A DNA stretch of 64,000 nucleotides from Planctomycetia bacterium (GCA_005808665.1 SYLG01000012.1:1-64000), one strand, 5' to 3'. Positions 53,564 to 63,473 are shown, counted from the stretch's first letter. The notes: generated by a model from the letters alone, not told the origin. Made by a program: numbers and translations.

Positions 53564-55000
53564 TCAAGAGAAGAGTCGCTCAATAGGGTCTCCAGCAGCA
53601 AGTCGAAGGGGCCTTCCCGCCTGATCGTGGATTTCGGTGGCGGGATCAATGCCAAAACGCCAATAAATTGTTGCCGCCAGGTCCCCTGGAATGACAGGAA
53701 ACGAGGCGGGATACGCTCCTTGTCGATCGCTTGATCCATAAACCGCCCCTCCTCTCACTCCCCCTCCAGCCATAAGGACGGTGTAACAATCCGGCCAATG
53801 ATCGCGTCCCCCCGTGGTGTTGATGCGGGGGGTTCGGCCAAATTCTCCAGTCACCATAACCAGGGTGGATTCCAAAAGTCCCCGTTCCTCGAGATCCTCA
53901 ATAAGTGCGGAAATGGATCGGTCGGCCATGGGAAGAAGAGCTTCCCGGTGTTGGCGAAACCCATCAGCATGGGCATCCCAATTTTGGCCCTGTTGTTTAA
54001 AATCGTTTACTTGTACAAATGTTACTCCAGCTTCGATTAACCGCCTTGCCACAAGGAGGTTTTGCCCACGCATTTGGCGGGCATGACCAAGTTCTGCCGC
54101 AGACCCCGCCGGTTTTGGTTCAAAATCGTACCCATACCGTTCGCGAATCGATTGCGGTTCCTTGGTCAGGTCGAGTGCTTGGCGAATATCCGCATTGGCC
54201 AAAAGTTCATAGGCTTTTTTGTAAATCGCATTTTGAACATCGGATTTATCGATAAGAGATGGTTTGCCTGAAAGGGCCTGAAAAAGGCCATCCCTTGTTT
54301 TTTGGCGGTCTGCTCCAAGCTCTGCCGAGGGTATCAGGCTTTCCACCGCATAACGCTTGTCGTTGACATCCACCTCGATACGGAGGGGATCTGCATTTTT
54401 TCCAAGGATGCCCCCACCTTGGCTGGGAGTAGGAACCACATTCTGATAGGTGAAAGGAAGGGCTGCAAAAGGAACCTGTCTTCTGTTGGAGTGGAACCTG
54501 GCCACTGCACTCCCCATGGAAGGATAGACCTGGGGTAAAGGAGCGAAAAGTTCACGATCCTGCCCATCTAGCGGCCTGCCGGTAAGTGCATGAATGGAGG
54601 CCGAATCGTGAAGCCTGGCGGTATGGGAAACGCTCCGGATGAGGGCAAACTTGTTGGCCAACCGAGCCAGATTTGGCACATGTTCCGTTACCCTTAGCCC
54701 CGGAACGGGGGTGGCGATGGTTTTGAACTCTCCACGAATTTCGGCAGGTGCATTGGGTTTGGGATCAAAGGTGTCGATATGGCTAGGACCACCATATTGA
54801 AAGATCAGGATGCAGGCACGAATCGGTTTGGCAACGGTAGCAAGGGGTTGATTTCCTGCCACGGCCCGGGCTTGAAGCAGGTTCCCAAACCCCAATCCAG
54901 CCCCCAACCCAAGGCGGACAAAGCCCCTCCGGCAAAGCATCTGGAAAGCCTTGGCCTCCGGGGCACACGGGTCCCAATGGTTATTTGTTTGCCGTTTCAT
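53564..55000 (-). CDS. DUF1501 domain-containing protein, third gene of PSCyt1/DUF1553 operon
   Basis: The 478-residue protein has a Tat-like N-terminus (CRRGFVRLGLGAGLGFG, about 24-40). The DUF1501 motifs follow: FQYGGPSHIDTFDPKPNAP, TEHVPNLARLANKFALIRSV, NWDAHADGFRQH, TGEFGRTPRINTTGGRDHWP and GVRGGAVYGSSD. It begins inside the stop of the preceding gene (ATGA overlap), so translation is coupled. The sulfatase-like family is of unknown reaction. With the DUF1549/DUF1553 partner it likely forms an envelope-associated degradation unit. Confidence 0.9.
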   Translation of the reverse strand: MKRQTNNHWDPCAPEAKAFQMLCRRGFVRLGLGAGLGFGNLLQARAVAGNQPLATVAKPIRACILIFQYGGPSHIDTFDPKPNAPAEIRGEFKTIATPVPGLRVTEHVPNLARLANKFALIRSVSHTARLHDSASIHALTGRPLDGQDRELFAPLPQVYPSMGSAVARFHSNRRQVPFAALPFTYQNVVPTPSQGGGILGKNADPLRIEVDVNDKRYAVESLIPSAELGADRQKTRDGLFQALSGKPSLIDKSDVQNAIYKKAYELLANADIRQALDLTKEPQSIRERYGYDFEPKPAGSAAELGHARQMRGQNLLVARRLIEAGVTFVQVNDFKQQGQNWDAHADGFRQHREALLPMADRSISALIEDLEERGLLESTLVMVTGEFGRTPRINTTGGRDHWPDCYTVLMAGGGVRGGAVYGSSDRQGAYPASFPVIPGDLAATIYWRFGIDPATEIHDQAGRPLRLAAGDPIERLFS

Positions 55001-56403
55001 GCCAATAGCCCCCGAACCACTTCGCCATGTACATCGGTTAAGCGAAAATCCCGACCGGCGTAACGGAAGGTTAATTTTTCATGGTCAAATCCCAACAAAT
55101 GGAGCATGGTTGCATGAAGGTCATGGACACTTACAGGCTTTTCCACCGCTTGGAATCCAAAGTCGTCGGTCGCCCCATAGGCGGTACCCCCGCGAACCCC
55201 ACCCCCGGCCATCCAAACGGAAAAACCATAATGGTTGTGGTCGCGCCCCGACAAGGCGGGCATCTCGGCAACTGGGGTCCTGCCAAACTCACCACCCCAT
55301 AGCACCAGGGTGTCTTCAAGCATTCCCCTTTGCAACAGGTCATCCAGGAAGGCACAAATGGGTTGATCCCAACTTCGTGAAAGGGAGCGGTGTTGGCCCT
55401 CCAATCCGTCATGGTTGTCCCAAGGTTGGCCTCCGCCGCTCCATACCTGGACCATGCGGACCCCCCTTTCCAATAACCGCCTGGCAAGCATGAGTTGGCG
55501 ACCATGGGTGGTATCACCATAGCGGTCTTTCAGGATCTTTGGTTCATCGGCGAGATCCAAAGCCCCAAGTGCCTCCGCCTGCATCCGATACGCCAACTCA
55601 AACGATTCCATCCGGGCCTGCATGGCGGCATGGGCAGCATCTTTTGACGGATGCTTCGCCAAATGGTCCCGGTTGAGGTTGGCGATCAAATGCATTTGTT
55701 CCTGGCGATCCACCGGATTCCATTTTTGGTGCTTGAGGTTTTCCAACAACCGGGTGGGATCGGTTTGGGATGTATCCAGATGGACTCCCTGAAATGCCCC
55801 CGGGAGAAAAGCACTACGCCAGTTTTGAACACCAACTATGGGCAATCCCCCCGGGCAAAGCACAACAAAGGCGGGCAGGTTCTCCCCCTCGGTGCCTAGT
55901 CCATAAAGCAACCACGACCCAAAGCTGGGCCGTGGGAGGCGGCCATCGCCTGTGTTCATCAACATCAAGGAGGGTTCGTGATTGGGGACTTCGGCAAACA
56001 TGGACCTAACCACACAAAGCCTATCCGCATGGCGCATTCCGGTAAGCTGGAACAGTTCACTCATTTCGAGCCCGGATTGGCCATATTTTTGGAACTTGAA
56101 CGGCGAACGCATGACGCCCGCAGTCTTTCTTTCCGTCCGGAGTGAGGCTTCCGGTACCGGTTTGCCATGGTACTTGTCCAGCAGTGGTTTGGGGTCAAAA
56201 GTGTCTACCTGGCTTGGGCCCCCATTCATGAACAGGTGAACGACCCGCTTGGCCTTGGCGGGAAATCGGGACGGGTGGGGGGTCAGGTCGCTGGCGGTTG
56301 CACCCTGGGTTAGTGCCAAGGCGGTGGCACCCAGGCCATAGGGAAGGGCCGACAGGAATCCCCGGCGATTGACAAACTCCAAAATCGATCCCTTTTGTTT
56401 CAT
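54997..56403 (-). CDS. DUF1501 domain-containing protein, second gene of PSCyt1/DUF1553 operon
   Basis: About 468 residues with a Tat signal (VNRRGFLSALPYGLGATALALTQGATA). DUF1501 hallmarks are LFMNGGPSQVDTFDPKP, HNHYGFSVWMAGGGVRGGTAYGATD, WDNHDG and GGEFGRTP. ATG 56403 lies 8 bases after the DUF1553 stop; an in-frame start at 56433 would overlap that gene. Its stop overlaps the start of a second DUF1501 gene. The two share the family pattern but differ in the N-terminus and in the substrate-side loops, so they look like diverged paralogues rather than a recent duplication. Confidence 0.9.
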   Translation of the reverse strand: MKQKGSILEFVNRRGFLSALPYGLGATALALTQGATASDLTPHPSRFPAKAKRVVHLFMNGGPSQVDTFDPKPLLDKYHGKPVPEASLRTERKTAGVMRSPFKFQKYGQSGLEMSELFQLTGMRHADRLCVVRSMFAEVPNHEPSLMLMNTGDGRLPRPSFGSWLLYGLGTEGENLPAFVVLCPGGLPIVGVQNWRSAFLPGAFQGVHLDTSQTDPTRLLENLKHQKWNPVDRQEQMHLIANLNRDHLAKHPSKDAAHAAMQARMESFELAYRMQAEALGALDLADEPKILKDRYGDTTHGRQLMLARRLLERGVRMVQVWSGGGQPWDNHDGLEGQHRSLSRSWDQPICAFLDDLLQRGMLEDTLVLWGGEFGRTPVAEMPALSGRDHNHYGFSVWMAGGGVRGGTAYGATDDFGFQAVEKPVSVHDLHATMLHLLGFDHEKLTFRYAGRDFRLTDVHGEVVRGLLA

Positions 56404-56410
56404 TAGAATT

Positions 56411-59050
56411 TCAATCCACAAAGGTAAATTCATTGGAAGCCAAAAGCGCCTGAGCCGCCCGGACGGGTCCCTCGGGTCCCTGTTTCGTCAAAAAATCCTT
56501 GATCGTGGTCAATTCTTCCTTGCTTGGGGTCCTTTGCAAGGCAATTCGGTAAAGAGCATTGGTCCAGACATCCGACTTGGCCGGGTCACCCGCCCTTTTG
56601 GCAAGGCCCTCGGCACAGGCCATTCCGAACGGATTATTCAGGAGCCAAAGGGCCTGAATGGGGGTCGTTGTTTGGTCCCGTTTCGGGGAGGTGGCATCCG
56701 GGGAGGGAAAATCAAAATTCCTTAAAAAGGCCGGAACCTGGAGCCTGTCAATGTGCAAATACATGGTCCGCCTTGGCGCATTGAAATCCTTGGAAGAGGG
56801 ACCGCTCACCGAGGGGTTTAACCTTCCTGAAACAAGGAGCATGGAATCGCGAAGGGCCTCAAAATCAAGCCTTCGTGCAGATTGATGGGATAATAATCTA
56901 TTTTCGGGATCTTTTTCAAGGGACCCGGTGGGAATCTGTACAGACCTGGACCAGGTCGCACTGGATAAAATGCGCCTGAGCAACCGACGGGTGGACCATC
57001 CATCCTCGATAAAGGAATGGGCGAGATAGTCAAGCAACTCAGGGTGGGTGGGAGGATCACCCCGGCTACCAAAATCCCCCGGGGTTCGCACCAGACCTTC
57101 GCCAAAGCAGGTCATCCAAACCCGATTCACCCAGACTCGCACCAACAAAGGGTGCTGGGCATGGGTGATGGTCTCAGCCAATTCAAGTCGCCCTGATCCT
57201 GAGGTTACCGGGACAGACCTTCCAACGCTTGGTGGAATGATCCTGGCCGCCTCTGGGCCGGGTCGCAAAGGGTTGCCGCGCAGGTAAATTCGACCAGGTT
57301 TGGGATCGGGGATATCCACCAGGGCATGGGCCCTGGGAGGGGCACCTTTGCCATCCATCCTCCACTGTTCCACCTTTTTTCGTAAATCCTGCAAGACTGC
57401 CTGGGAAGCCCGATCCGGAAAAAGCTCAAGGTCTGTAAACGCTGCCTGGGGAGTATTCCAGGGTGCATTCTTGTCGTTTTGGTCAAGGGTTTTGGCAACC
57501 ACGCCCGAAAAGGCCTTGGCAGCATCGGCCAACGAATTGGCCTTGGCCATTTTTAACCCTTCCACAAGCTCCTTATTCGAGGAACGGTGGTCCCCCCCAA
57601 GAAGTAGGGCCAATTTTTGGCCAAACCCCTCGGGAGGTAGGCCTTCAATTTTCCACCAAAGCCCCCAAATCGGATCCGCTTTTTGAGCGGGGGCATCCAA
57701 CCACACCCGCCACCTTTTGAGAAGGGTAGGATTGGGTTCATTGGGATCCGTCAACAGCATAAAATCGTCCTGGGCCGGTTTGGCCCGAAGCGTTTGAAGG
57801 GCAACCAAATGTTCCCCCAATCGTTCTTTTGCCGAGGCCAAATTTTTCAGATGCTTTTCGCGGATCAAAGTCCCAAGTTTTTCCTCCCGGTTGACAAGTT
57901 CCTTGCGAAAGGCTTCGTATTCCGGGGTCGAAGGCGGCGTCCCAAAAAGCGGAGGTACTTCGGGCTCCACCGAGTTGGCAAAAACCGAGTGCAGGCTGTA
58001 ATAATCCGCCATGCTTACGGGATCGAACTTGTGGTCATGACACCGGGCACAAGTAACCGTTAGTCCCAAAAGCCCTCGCGATACAACATCAATGCGGTCA
58101 TCAATAATGTCATGATTGTTGTTCATAAAGCGACCACCAAGAGCCAGAAAACCCAAGGCGGGCAAATCCTCTTGCGGCCCACGCCCTGATTCAAACAGTC
58201 GATCGGCGGCAATCTGGGCTTTGATAAAACCATCAAATCGCCTATCCTCCCGAAATGCACGAACTAGCCAGTCCCGATACGCCCAACTCCAGGGATATTG
58301 GCCATCTTGAAAGAAGACATAGCCTTTGGTATCGCTGTAACGCGAGACATCCATCCAATGGCGGGCCCATCGCTCGCCATGGGAGGTCCCCTCGAATAGG
58401 TCCTCCAAAGCCCATTGCCATGCATCCGGACGTTTATCGTTGAGGAATGCTTCGACCTTTTCATGGGTGGGAGGAAGCCCGGTGAGGACATAAGCGGCCC
58501 GTCGGTAAAGGGTACGGGGATCGGCGACCGGAGCCAAAGCCAACCCCTTCTTTTGGATCTTTTCCCCAATGAACGAGTCAATCGGGTCCCTGCAAAGCAT
58601 CGAGGTTGCCAGTTTGGGAACCGGGGGGGCAATCGGGGGTTTCAGAGCCCAAAGTTCGGACGCCTTGGCAGCCCCCCCAACCGTATCTTTGGGCCAATAG
58701 GCCCCTTTGGAAATCCATTCACCGATTTTTGCAATCTGCTCCCTGGAAAGAGGGTTTTTGGGAGGCATCCGCTTTTCAGCTTCGGGCAACAAGTGTTGGT
58801 AAAGGAGGCTGGCTTCCGGTTTTCCCGGAACAATAACCATACCCGATTCACCACCGCCAAGGGCATGATTGCGGCTATCCAACCTCAAAGAGGCTTGCTG
58901 TTTTTTTGGTCCATGGCAAGTAAGGCAATGTTCCACAAAAAGGGGGCGGATATGCTTTTCAAAATCAACACGGTCCTCACCCATGGCATGAAAACTCATG
59001 GTGGCCAAAAAGGCACAAGCAATCAGACCAAGGTGGGGTTTACAGGCCAT
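56411..59050 (-). CDS. PSCyt1/DUF1549/DUF1553 planctomycete cytochrome c protein
   Basis: The 879-residue protein has a signal peptide (about 1-24) and an N-terminal PSCyt1 domain with heme motif CLTCH in LFVEHCLTCHGPKKQQASLRLDSR and MPPKNPLSREQIAKIGEWI. A DUF1549 domain (about 148-355) follows, including RRAAYVLTGLPPT, WARHWMDVSRYSDTKGY and VTCARCHDHKFDPV, the last giving a second CxxCH. The C-terminal DUF1553 domain (about 600-860) contains RVWVNRVWMTCFGEGLVRTPGDFG. The family is a planctomycete hallmark suspected in polysaccharide breakdown. It heads the three-gene operon with the two DUF1501 genes. Confidence 0.92.
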   Translation of the reverse strand: MACKPHLGLIACAFLATMSFHAMGEDRVDFEKHIRPLFVEHCLTCHGPKKQQASLRLDSRNHALGGGESGMVIVPGKPEASLLYQHLLPEAEKRMPPKNPLSREQIAKIGEWISKGAYWPKDTVGGAAKASELWALKPPIAPPVPKLATSMLCRDPIDSFIGEKIQKKGLALAPVADPRTLYRRAAYVLTGLPPTHEKVEAFLNDKRPDAWQWALEDLFEGTSHGERWARHWMDVSRYSDTKGYVFFQDGQYPWSWAYRDWLVRAFREDRRFDGFIKAQIAADRLFESGRGPQEDLPALGFLALGGRFMNNNHDIIDDRIDVVSRGLLGLTVTCARCHDHKFDPVSMADYYSLHSVFANSVEPEVPPLFGTPPSTPEYEAFRKELVNREEKLGTLIREKHLKNLASAKERLGEHLVALQTLRAKPAQDDFMLLTDPNEPNPTLLKRWRVWLDAPAQKADPIWGLWWKIEGLPPEGFGQKLALLLGGDHRSSNKELVEGLKMAKANSLADAAKAFSGVVAKTLDQNDKNAPWNTPQAAFTDLELFPDRASQAVLQDLRKKVEQWRMDGKGAPPRAHALVDIPDPKPGRIYLRGNPLRPGPEAARIIPPSVGRSVPVTSGSGRLELAETITHAQHPLLVRVWVNRVWMTCFGEGLVRTPGDFGSRGDPPTHPELLDYLAHSFIEDGWSTRRLLRRILSSATWSRSVQIPTGSLEKDPENRLLSHQSARRLDFEALRDSMLLVSGRLNPSVSGPSSKDFNAPRRTMYLHIDRLQVPAFLRNFDFPSPDATSPKRDQTTTPIQALWLLNNPFGMACAEGLAKRAGDPAKSDVWTNALYRIALQRTPSKEELTTIKDFLTKQGPEGPVRAAQALLASNEFTFVD

Positions 59051-59361
59051 TGGGGGTTTCTGGGGAGAGATTCAGGCAGGTAATACTATTCCATTCTACA
59101 CACCCTGGGTTGTCCATGGTAAATCGGCACAATTCGAAGGAAAGTCCATGGGTTCCATTGGGGACCAAAAGAATAGTGCAAGGTTTGGAACCTAAATTTC
59201 CCTGGAAAGAAGAAAGGGGTGAAGCTTTTATGCCCTGAGAGTCAATCTGGACCGATTGGGGAACCAACCACCCTTTAATATTTGCAATCCGGTGCCTAAA
59301 AGAATTCCTGGAGGATGAACTTTGCTTTGGGCAAGAAGGGAGGAGAAAAGGGGTCTTGGAA
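59051..59361. other. Divergent intergenic region upstream of DUF1553 operon and halogenase-like gene
   Basis: No gene was found. The region ends with the promoter described next. Nothing repeat-like was seen. Confidence 0.4.
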
Positions 59362-59391
59362 TTGACAAAGAGAGGGTGAAGGAGCTATTAT
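59362..59391 (+). promoter_or_regulatory. Sigma70-type promoter for the halogenase-like gene
   Basis: A perfect -35 TTGACA (59362-59367) and a near-consensus -10 TATTAT (59386-59391) are separated by 18 bases. The predicted start near 59398 would leave a leader of about 23 bases before the ATG at 59421. Confidence 0.7.
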
Positions 59392-59420
59392 TTGTTTGAA
59401 CAACTATCGGATCCCATTTT

Positions 59421-60686
59421 ATGGTTCACTCTTTAACCAAACACCCTCAAATCGTGGTCATCGGTGGGGGACCTGCCGGGGCAACCGTGGGGACAATCTG
59501 CGCCCAAGCGGGCTTTTCCGTTCAAATTCTCGAGAGGGAGAAAGGCCCCCGGTTTCATATCGGTGAATCCTTGATGCCTGCTACCTATTGGACGCTCAAG
59601 CGGTTGGGTGCCCTCGACAAGATGAAAGCCAGCCGCTTCCAGAAGAAATATTCCGTACAATTCATATCGGAATCAGGCAAGGAATCGCAACCGTTTTATT
59701 TTTTCGAAAACAATCCCCACGAGGCCTCGCAAACCTGGCAAGTTGTTCGGGAAGAATTCGATTCGATGCTCCTTGATAACGCCAAAGAACATGGGGCAAT
59801 GGTGAGTTACGGCCTAAGGGCCCTGGATGTGCTAATGGAAGGAACCAGGGCCGTTGGTGTGCGTGTCCGGGATGGAAATGGACAGGAAAAAGAGATTAAT
59901 TGTGATGTGGTGGTGGATGCCACCGGCCAAAGTTCCCTCATCATGAACAAACTGGGGCTCAAGGTGGCGGATAAACACCTTCGAAAGGCATCCCTTTGGA
60001 CCTATTACAAGGGTGCATCGCGTGAAGAAGGCCTTGATGAGGGGGCAACCCTTGTTTGTGCAACAAAGGATAAAAAAGGGTGGTTTTGGTATATACCTCA
60101 ACACAACGATATGCTCTCGGTGGGAGTAGTATCGTCCATGGATGAACTTTTTGGTCCCGAATGCGGCACCCACGAAGAGGTTTTTCTTCGGGAATTGGAG
60201 AGGTGTCCTGCGGTAATGAAACGCATTCAGTTAGGGGAAAGGGTTGGCCCATTTTACTCCACCAAGGATTTTTCCTACCAATCGAAACAGATTTCCGGGC
60301 CGGGGTGGGTGCTTGTCGGGGATGCCTTTGGTTTTTTGGATCCGATCTATTCTTCAGGAGTGTTTCTTGCCTTGAAATCGGGTGAAATGGCCGCCGATGC
60401 CATCATTATGGGCTTTGCCCGGGGAAACCTTGACAAACATACGCTTGGTTCTTGGGAGGGCGAATTCCTTCAGGGAATGAATCGGATGAAACGCCTTGTT
60501 TATGCGTTTTATGAGGGCTTTAACTTTGGGGCATTCATCCGGAAACACCCGGAAATGAAGAGGCACATCATTGATCTTTTGGTGGGCGACCTATTCAAAA
60601 ACTCGGTGGACGAAGTTGCCCTCCCCATGGATGCCATGAGGCGGGAACTTTGTGACGCATCGGGAATGGAATTTGCCCAAGTATGA
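59421..60686 (+). CDS. FAD-dependent oxidoreductase, flavin-dependent halogenase-like
   Basis: The 421-residue protein has an N-terminal FAD-binding GGGPAGA motif, FHIGESLMPATYWTLKRLG, VVVDATGQSS and WVLVGDAFGFLDPIYSSGVFLALKSG, the flavin monooxygenase/halogenase pattern. A WxWxIP sequence (GWFWYIP, about 219-225) is the marker often used for flavin-dependent halogenases. GESLLP-type sequences are shared with the CmlS/phenolic halogenase group. Geranylgeranyl reductase-like or other FAD oxidoreductases are alternatives, so the substrate and halide use are uncertain. No carrier protein or biosynthetic neighbour is present. It stands alone behind its own promoter and converges with glcF. Confidence 0.8.
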   Translation: MVHSLTKHPQIVVIGGGPAGATVGTICAQAGFSVQILEREKGPRFHIGESLMPATYWTLKRLGALDKMKASRFQKKYSVQFISESGKESQPFYFFENNPHEASQTWQVVREEFDSMLLDNAKEHGAMVSYGLRALDVLMEGTRAVGVRVRDGNGQEKEINCDVVVDATGQSSLIMNKLGLKVADKHLRKASLWTYYKGASREEGLDEGATLVCATKDKKGWFWYIPQHNDMLSVGVVSSMDELFGPECGTHEEVFLRELERCPAVMKRIQLGERVGPFYSTKDFSYQSKQISGPGWVLVGDAFGFLDPIYSSGVFLALKSGEMAADAIIMGFARGNLDKHTLGSWEGEFLQGMNRMKRLVYAFYEGFNFGAFIRKHPEMKRHIIDLLVGDLFKNSVDEVALPMDAMRRELCDASGMEFAQV

Positions 60687-60761
60687 CCAAAAGCTGCCCA
60701 AAGCAAACAACAAGACCCTCTTGCCCAATACGGGACCGTTCCGGATGGATGCAGCTTCGGA

Positions 60762-62129
60762 TTATAAATTTCGCCTAAGGCCAATGGGGCGGAGTCCGGT
60801 GTACGCCGCAGCCAAGGCTTCGACGGGATGCCCAACCCAAAATTGGGGTTTCTGCTCCCTGATGTGGCGAATCATCTGCAAAAGGCACCCAACATTTCCG
60901 CTAAGAACACCATCGGCACCGGTGTCCAGGACATTCCGGGCTTTGCGCACCCCCAGGGTATGGGACATTTCCGGTTGGGTAATGTTGTAGCTTCCTGCTG
61001 CCCCACAACAAAAATCGGATTCGTTCAGGGGTAAAAGTTGTAATCCCTCAATGAGAGCGAGCATTTGCCTGGGTTGGCTCCGAATTTTTTGGGCATGGGC
61101 CAACCCGCAAGCATCGTGGTAGGTGGCCTTGAGCTTGAGGGGATATTTGGGTTTGACAGGGCCAAGTTCGGCCAAAAACTCCATGATGTCCTTTGCCTTT
61201 TTTCCAAAAATGTCCCCTTTTGAAGGACCTTCACCTCCCGCCAACAGGCTACCATAGTCTTTGATGACCGGGCCACAACCGCCTGCATTGTTGATAATGG
61301 CATCACAATCCGCCAAACTGCCAAGGGCTTTGTCAAATACAATGCAGTTTGCCCGGGCCAGGTTGGCTGCCTCCTTGTCCAATCCCGCATGTTTGTGCAA
61401 GGCCCCACAGCATACCTGGGATTTGGGGATGATAACATCGCAACCGTTGTGTTGGAGAACAAGGGCTGTGGCCAGGTTGGCTTGGGGAAAAAATGCATCC
61501 TGGGCACAACCGAGCATGAGACCTACCCGGGCCCGACGGGGACCAATGGCAGGAAGAAACTCTGGCAGGTTATGGTAGGAACGGAGGGTTGGAACGATTT
61601 CCTGCATCGTCCGGAGGGACTTTGGCAGCAGCTTGGCCCCTAAACGGACAAGAGGACCCAAACCCAACATCTGCAAAAACCGCAAAGGCAAAAGGGCCCA
61701 CCGCATACGATCCCGGAAAGGAGTAAGGTTAAAGAGCATCCACCGTTGGAGTGGCGTGACGGTTGGAGCGGGAGTGCCTATCCGGGCGGAATCCTCCTTG
61801 AAGGAGTGGATAATATGATGATACTTTACCCCCGAAGGACACGCTGTCTCACAGGCCATACATTCCAGGCAAAGGTTGAGGTGCCCTTGGGCTTCGGAGG
61901 AAAGTTCCGCACGGCCATCGGTAATCGCCCGCCACAGGTAAATCCTCCCACGGGGGGAATCGTTTTCATCTCCTGTGATGACATAGGTCGGACACGATCC
62001 CAGACAAAGCCCGCAATGAATGCAATTCATGAACAGTTTATAATCGATATTTGAACCCAGGAGTTCCCCCCCCGTTTGGGGGGAATTCCCAACCAGTGGA
62101 AGGCTTTTTTTGGTGTCAATTGCGTTCAT
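60762..62129 (-). CDS. glcF: Glycolate oxidase iron-sulfur subunit GlcF
   Basis: This is the electron-transferring subunit of membrane-associated glycolate oxidase, which converts glycolate to glyoxylate. Two [4Fe-4S] ferredoxin motifs are visible, CIHCGLCLGSCP (about 36-47) and CLECMACETACP (about 88-99). Two CCG domains follow, with SQVCCGALHKHAG and SDFCCGAAGSYN. At 455 residues it is slightly longer than E. coli GlcF. It is 42 bases after glcE on the same strand, forming glcD-glcE-glcF. Confidence 0.93.
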   Translation of the reverse strand: MNAIDTKKSLPLVGNSPQTGGELLGSNIDYKLFMNCIHCGLCLGSCPTYVITGDENDSPRGRIYLWRAITDGRAELSSEAQGHLNLCLECMACETACPSGVKYHHIIHSFKEDSARIGTPAPTVTPLQRWMLFNLTPFRDRMRWALLPLRFLQMLGLGPLVRLGAKLLPKSLRTMQEIVPTLRSYHNLPEFLPAIGPRRARVGLMLGCAQDAFFPQANLATALVLQHNGCDVIIPKSQVCCGALHKHAGLDKEAANLARANCIVFDKALGSLADCDAIINNAGGCGPVIKDYGSLLAGGEGPSKGDIFGKKAKDIMEFLAELGPVKPKYPLKLKATYHDACGLAHAQKIRSQPRQMLALIEGLQLLPLNESDFCCGAAGSYNITQPEMSHTLGVRKARNVLDTGADGVLSGNVGCLLQMIRHIREQKPQFWVGHPVEALAAAYTGLRPIGLRRNL

Positions 62130-62171
62130 TGGTCAATCCTGTCCCGGCAAAACTCATTGGGGTTTTTGGAA

Positions 62172-63473
62172 TCAAATGCCCGGTAGAAAACGGCCGGGGT
62201 TAAAAGTCCCTTTTGGGTCCATCTCGCGGTGGATCCGGCGGGAGATTTCGTGATCTGGCCTGGGGGTGCCCCAAACAGGGATACTCCTCCGCCACGCCAC
62301 CGGACCTGATTCAAGAATCAGGTTCCCGCCCCGTTTGAGGGCTAAACCCGAAAGTTTTTCCGCCATTTCCACCACATTTTCCAAAGGCGTCTCCCCGGGA
62401 AGGTGAATTCTGGCCACGCCATTTTGCAAATGTCCGGTGACCAATCCCGTTTTGGCGATTTCATTGGCAAGGGTTAATACCATGGACAATTCTGACGCCC
62501 GTGCGGTTGCCTTGATTGTGGCGTAACCAGACCCTTGTTCGAGGTTATTCAATTCCCTGGAGGAATGTCCTAACGAGGTAAGCCCCTGCCAAAAGGACTC
62601 CTCCTGGCCTCCTTCCATAACCAGAGGTTTCCAAATAGCGACCTCTTGACAAAGGGTATCCACTTGCCATTGGACTGCCAGGGAATTCTCTTCAAAGCCC
62701 ACAGCCACTATCCACCCCATCCGTTCGGTGTGGAGCGGGTCCGGATTGGAAATCCCACGGTTTGCCAAGGCAATCATGGCTCGTGCATTGAGTACATCCA
62801 CCGAAACCGGCCTCGTTTGGGAGTTATGCAAAGTATCGGCGGCAGCCTCGAGATTTGTCGAAAAACAGCGTAAAAAAACAATAGCCCTAGCCTCATTCAA
62901 GGGGCGAAGTTTCAGGGTAACCTCGGTGATGACACCTAAAGTTCCCAAGGCTCCCGTATGCAATTTGCAAAGGTCATAGCCTGCCACATTTTTCACCACC
63001 CGCCCGCCCGCTTTGGCCTCATCCCCTCCATCGGTCAGGTATTTGATCCCAAGGACATAATCCCTTAGTGTCCCATGACCCAGGCGCCTTGGTCCCGAAG
63101 CATTGGTTGCAATCATTCCGCCAATGGTTTCCTTTTCCGGGTCGATCGAATCAATCGGGAGCCGTTGCCCTTTTTCCGAAAGTATTCTTGCCAGTTTTCC
63201 AAAGGTGATTCCTGCCTGGACAGTAATGGTCATATCTGCAACGGGATGGTCAATGACAGCATCCAAGGCAGTCATATCCACCGCCGTCCCAGGTTTTTCA
63301 GGAATACGACCCAAGGTGGATCGGGTTTGTCCACCAATGGGATAAAGGGCGGTTTGGGTCTGGACAGCCTCTACAACCAGCCTGGAAAGTGCAGCGATTG
63401 TGAGAGGTCGCATCAAGGGAAGATCAAGGTCGCCCAGGAGGATCCGCCCCGTTTGTGTGCAATCATTGCTCAT
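62172..63473 (-). CDS. glcE: Glycolate oxidase FAD-binding subunit GlcE
   Basis: This 433-residue protein starts at ATG 63473, overlapping the glcD stop by four bases; the frame extends to 63578 inside glcD without support. It carries a PCMH-type FAD-binding domain (LYPIGGQTRSTLG, VDMTALDAVIDHP, GGMIATNASGPRRLGHGTLRDYVLGIKYLTDGG, VVKNVAGYDLCKLHTGALGTLGVITEVTLKLRP) and a shortened C-terminal domain. This is the pattern of GlcE rather than GlcD. Together with GlcD and GlcF it forms the glycolate oxidase complex. Confidence 0.92.
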   Translation of the reverse strand: MSNDCTQTGRILLGDLDLPLMRPLTIAALSRLVVEAVQTQTALYPIGGQTRSTLGRIPEKPGTAVDMTALDAVIDHPVADMTITVQAGITFGKLARILSEKGQRLPIDSIDPEKETIGGMIATNASGPRRLGHGTLRDYVLGIKYLTDGGDEAKAGGRVVKNVAGYDLCKLHTGALGTLGVITEVTLKLRPLNEARAIVFLRCFSTNLEAAADTLHNSQTRPVSVDVLNARAMIALANRGISNPDPLHTERMGWIVAVGFEENSLAVQWQVDTLCQEVAIWKPLVMEGGQEESFWQGLTSLGHSSRELNNLEQGSGYATIKATARASELSMVLTLANEIAKTGLVTGHLQNGVARIHLPGETPLENVVEMAEKLSGLALKRGGNLILESGPVAWRRSIPVWGTPRPDHEISRRIHREMDPKGTFNPGRFLPGI

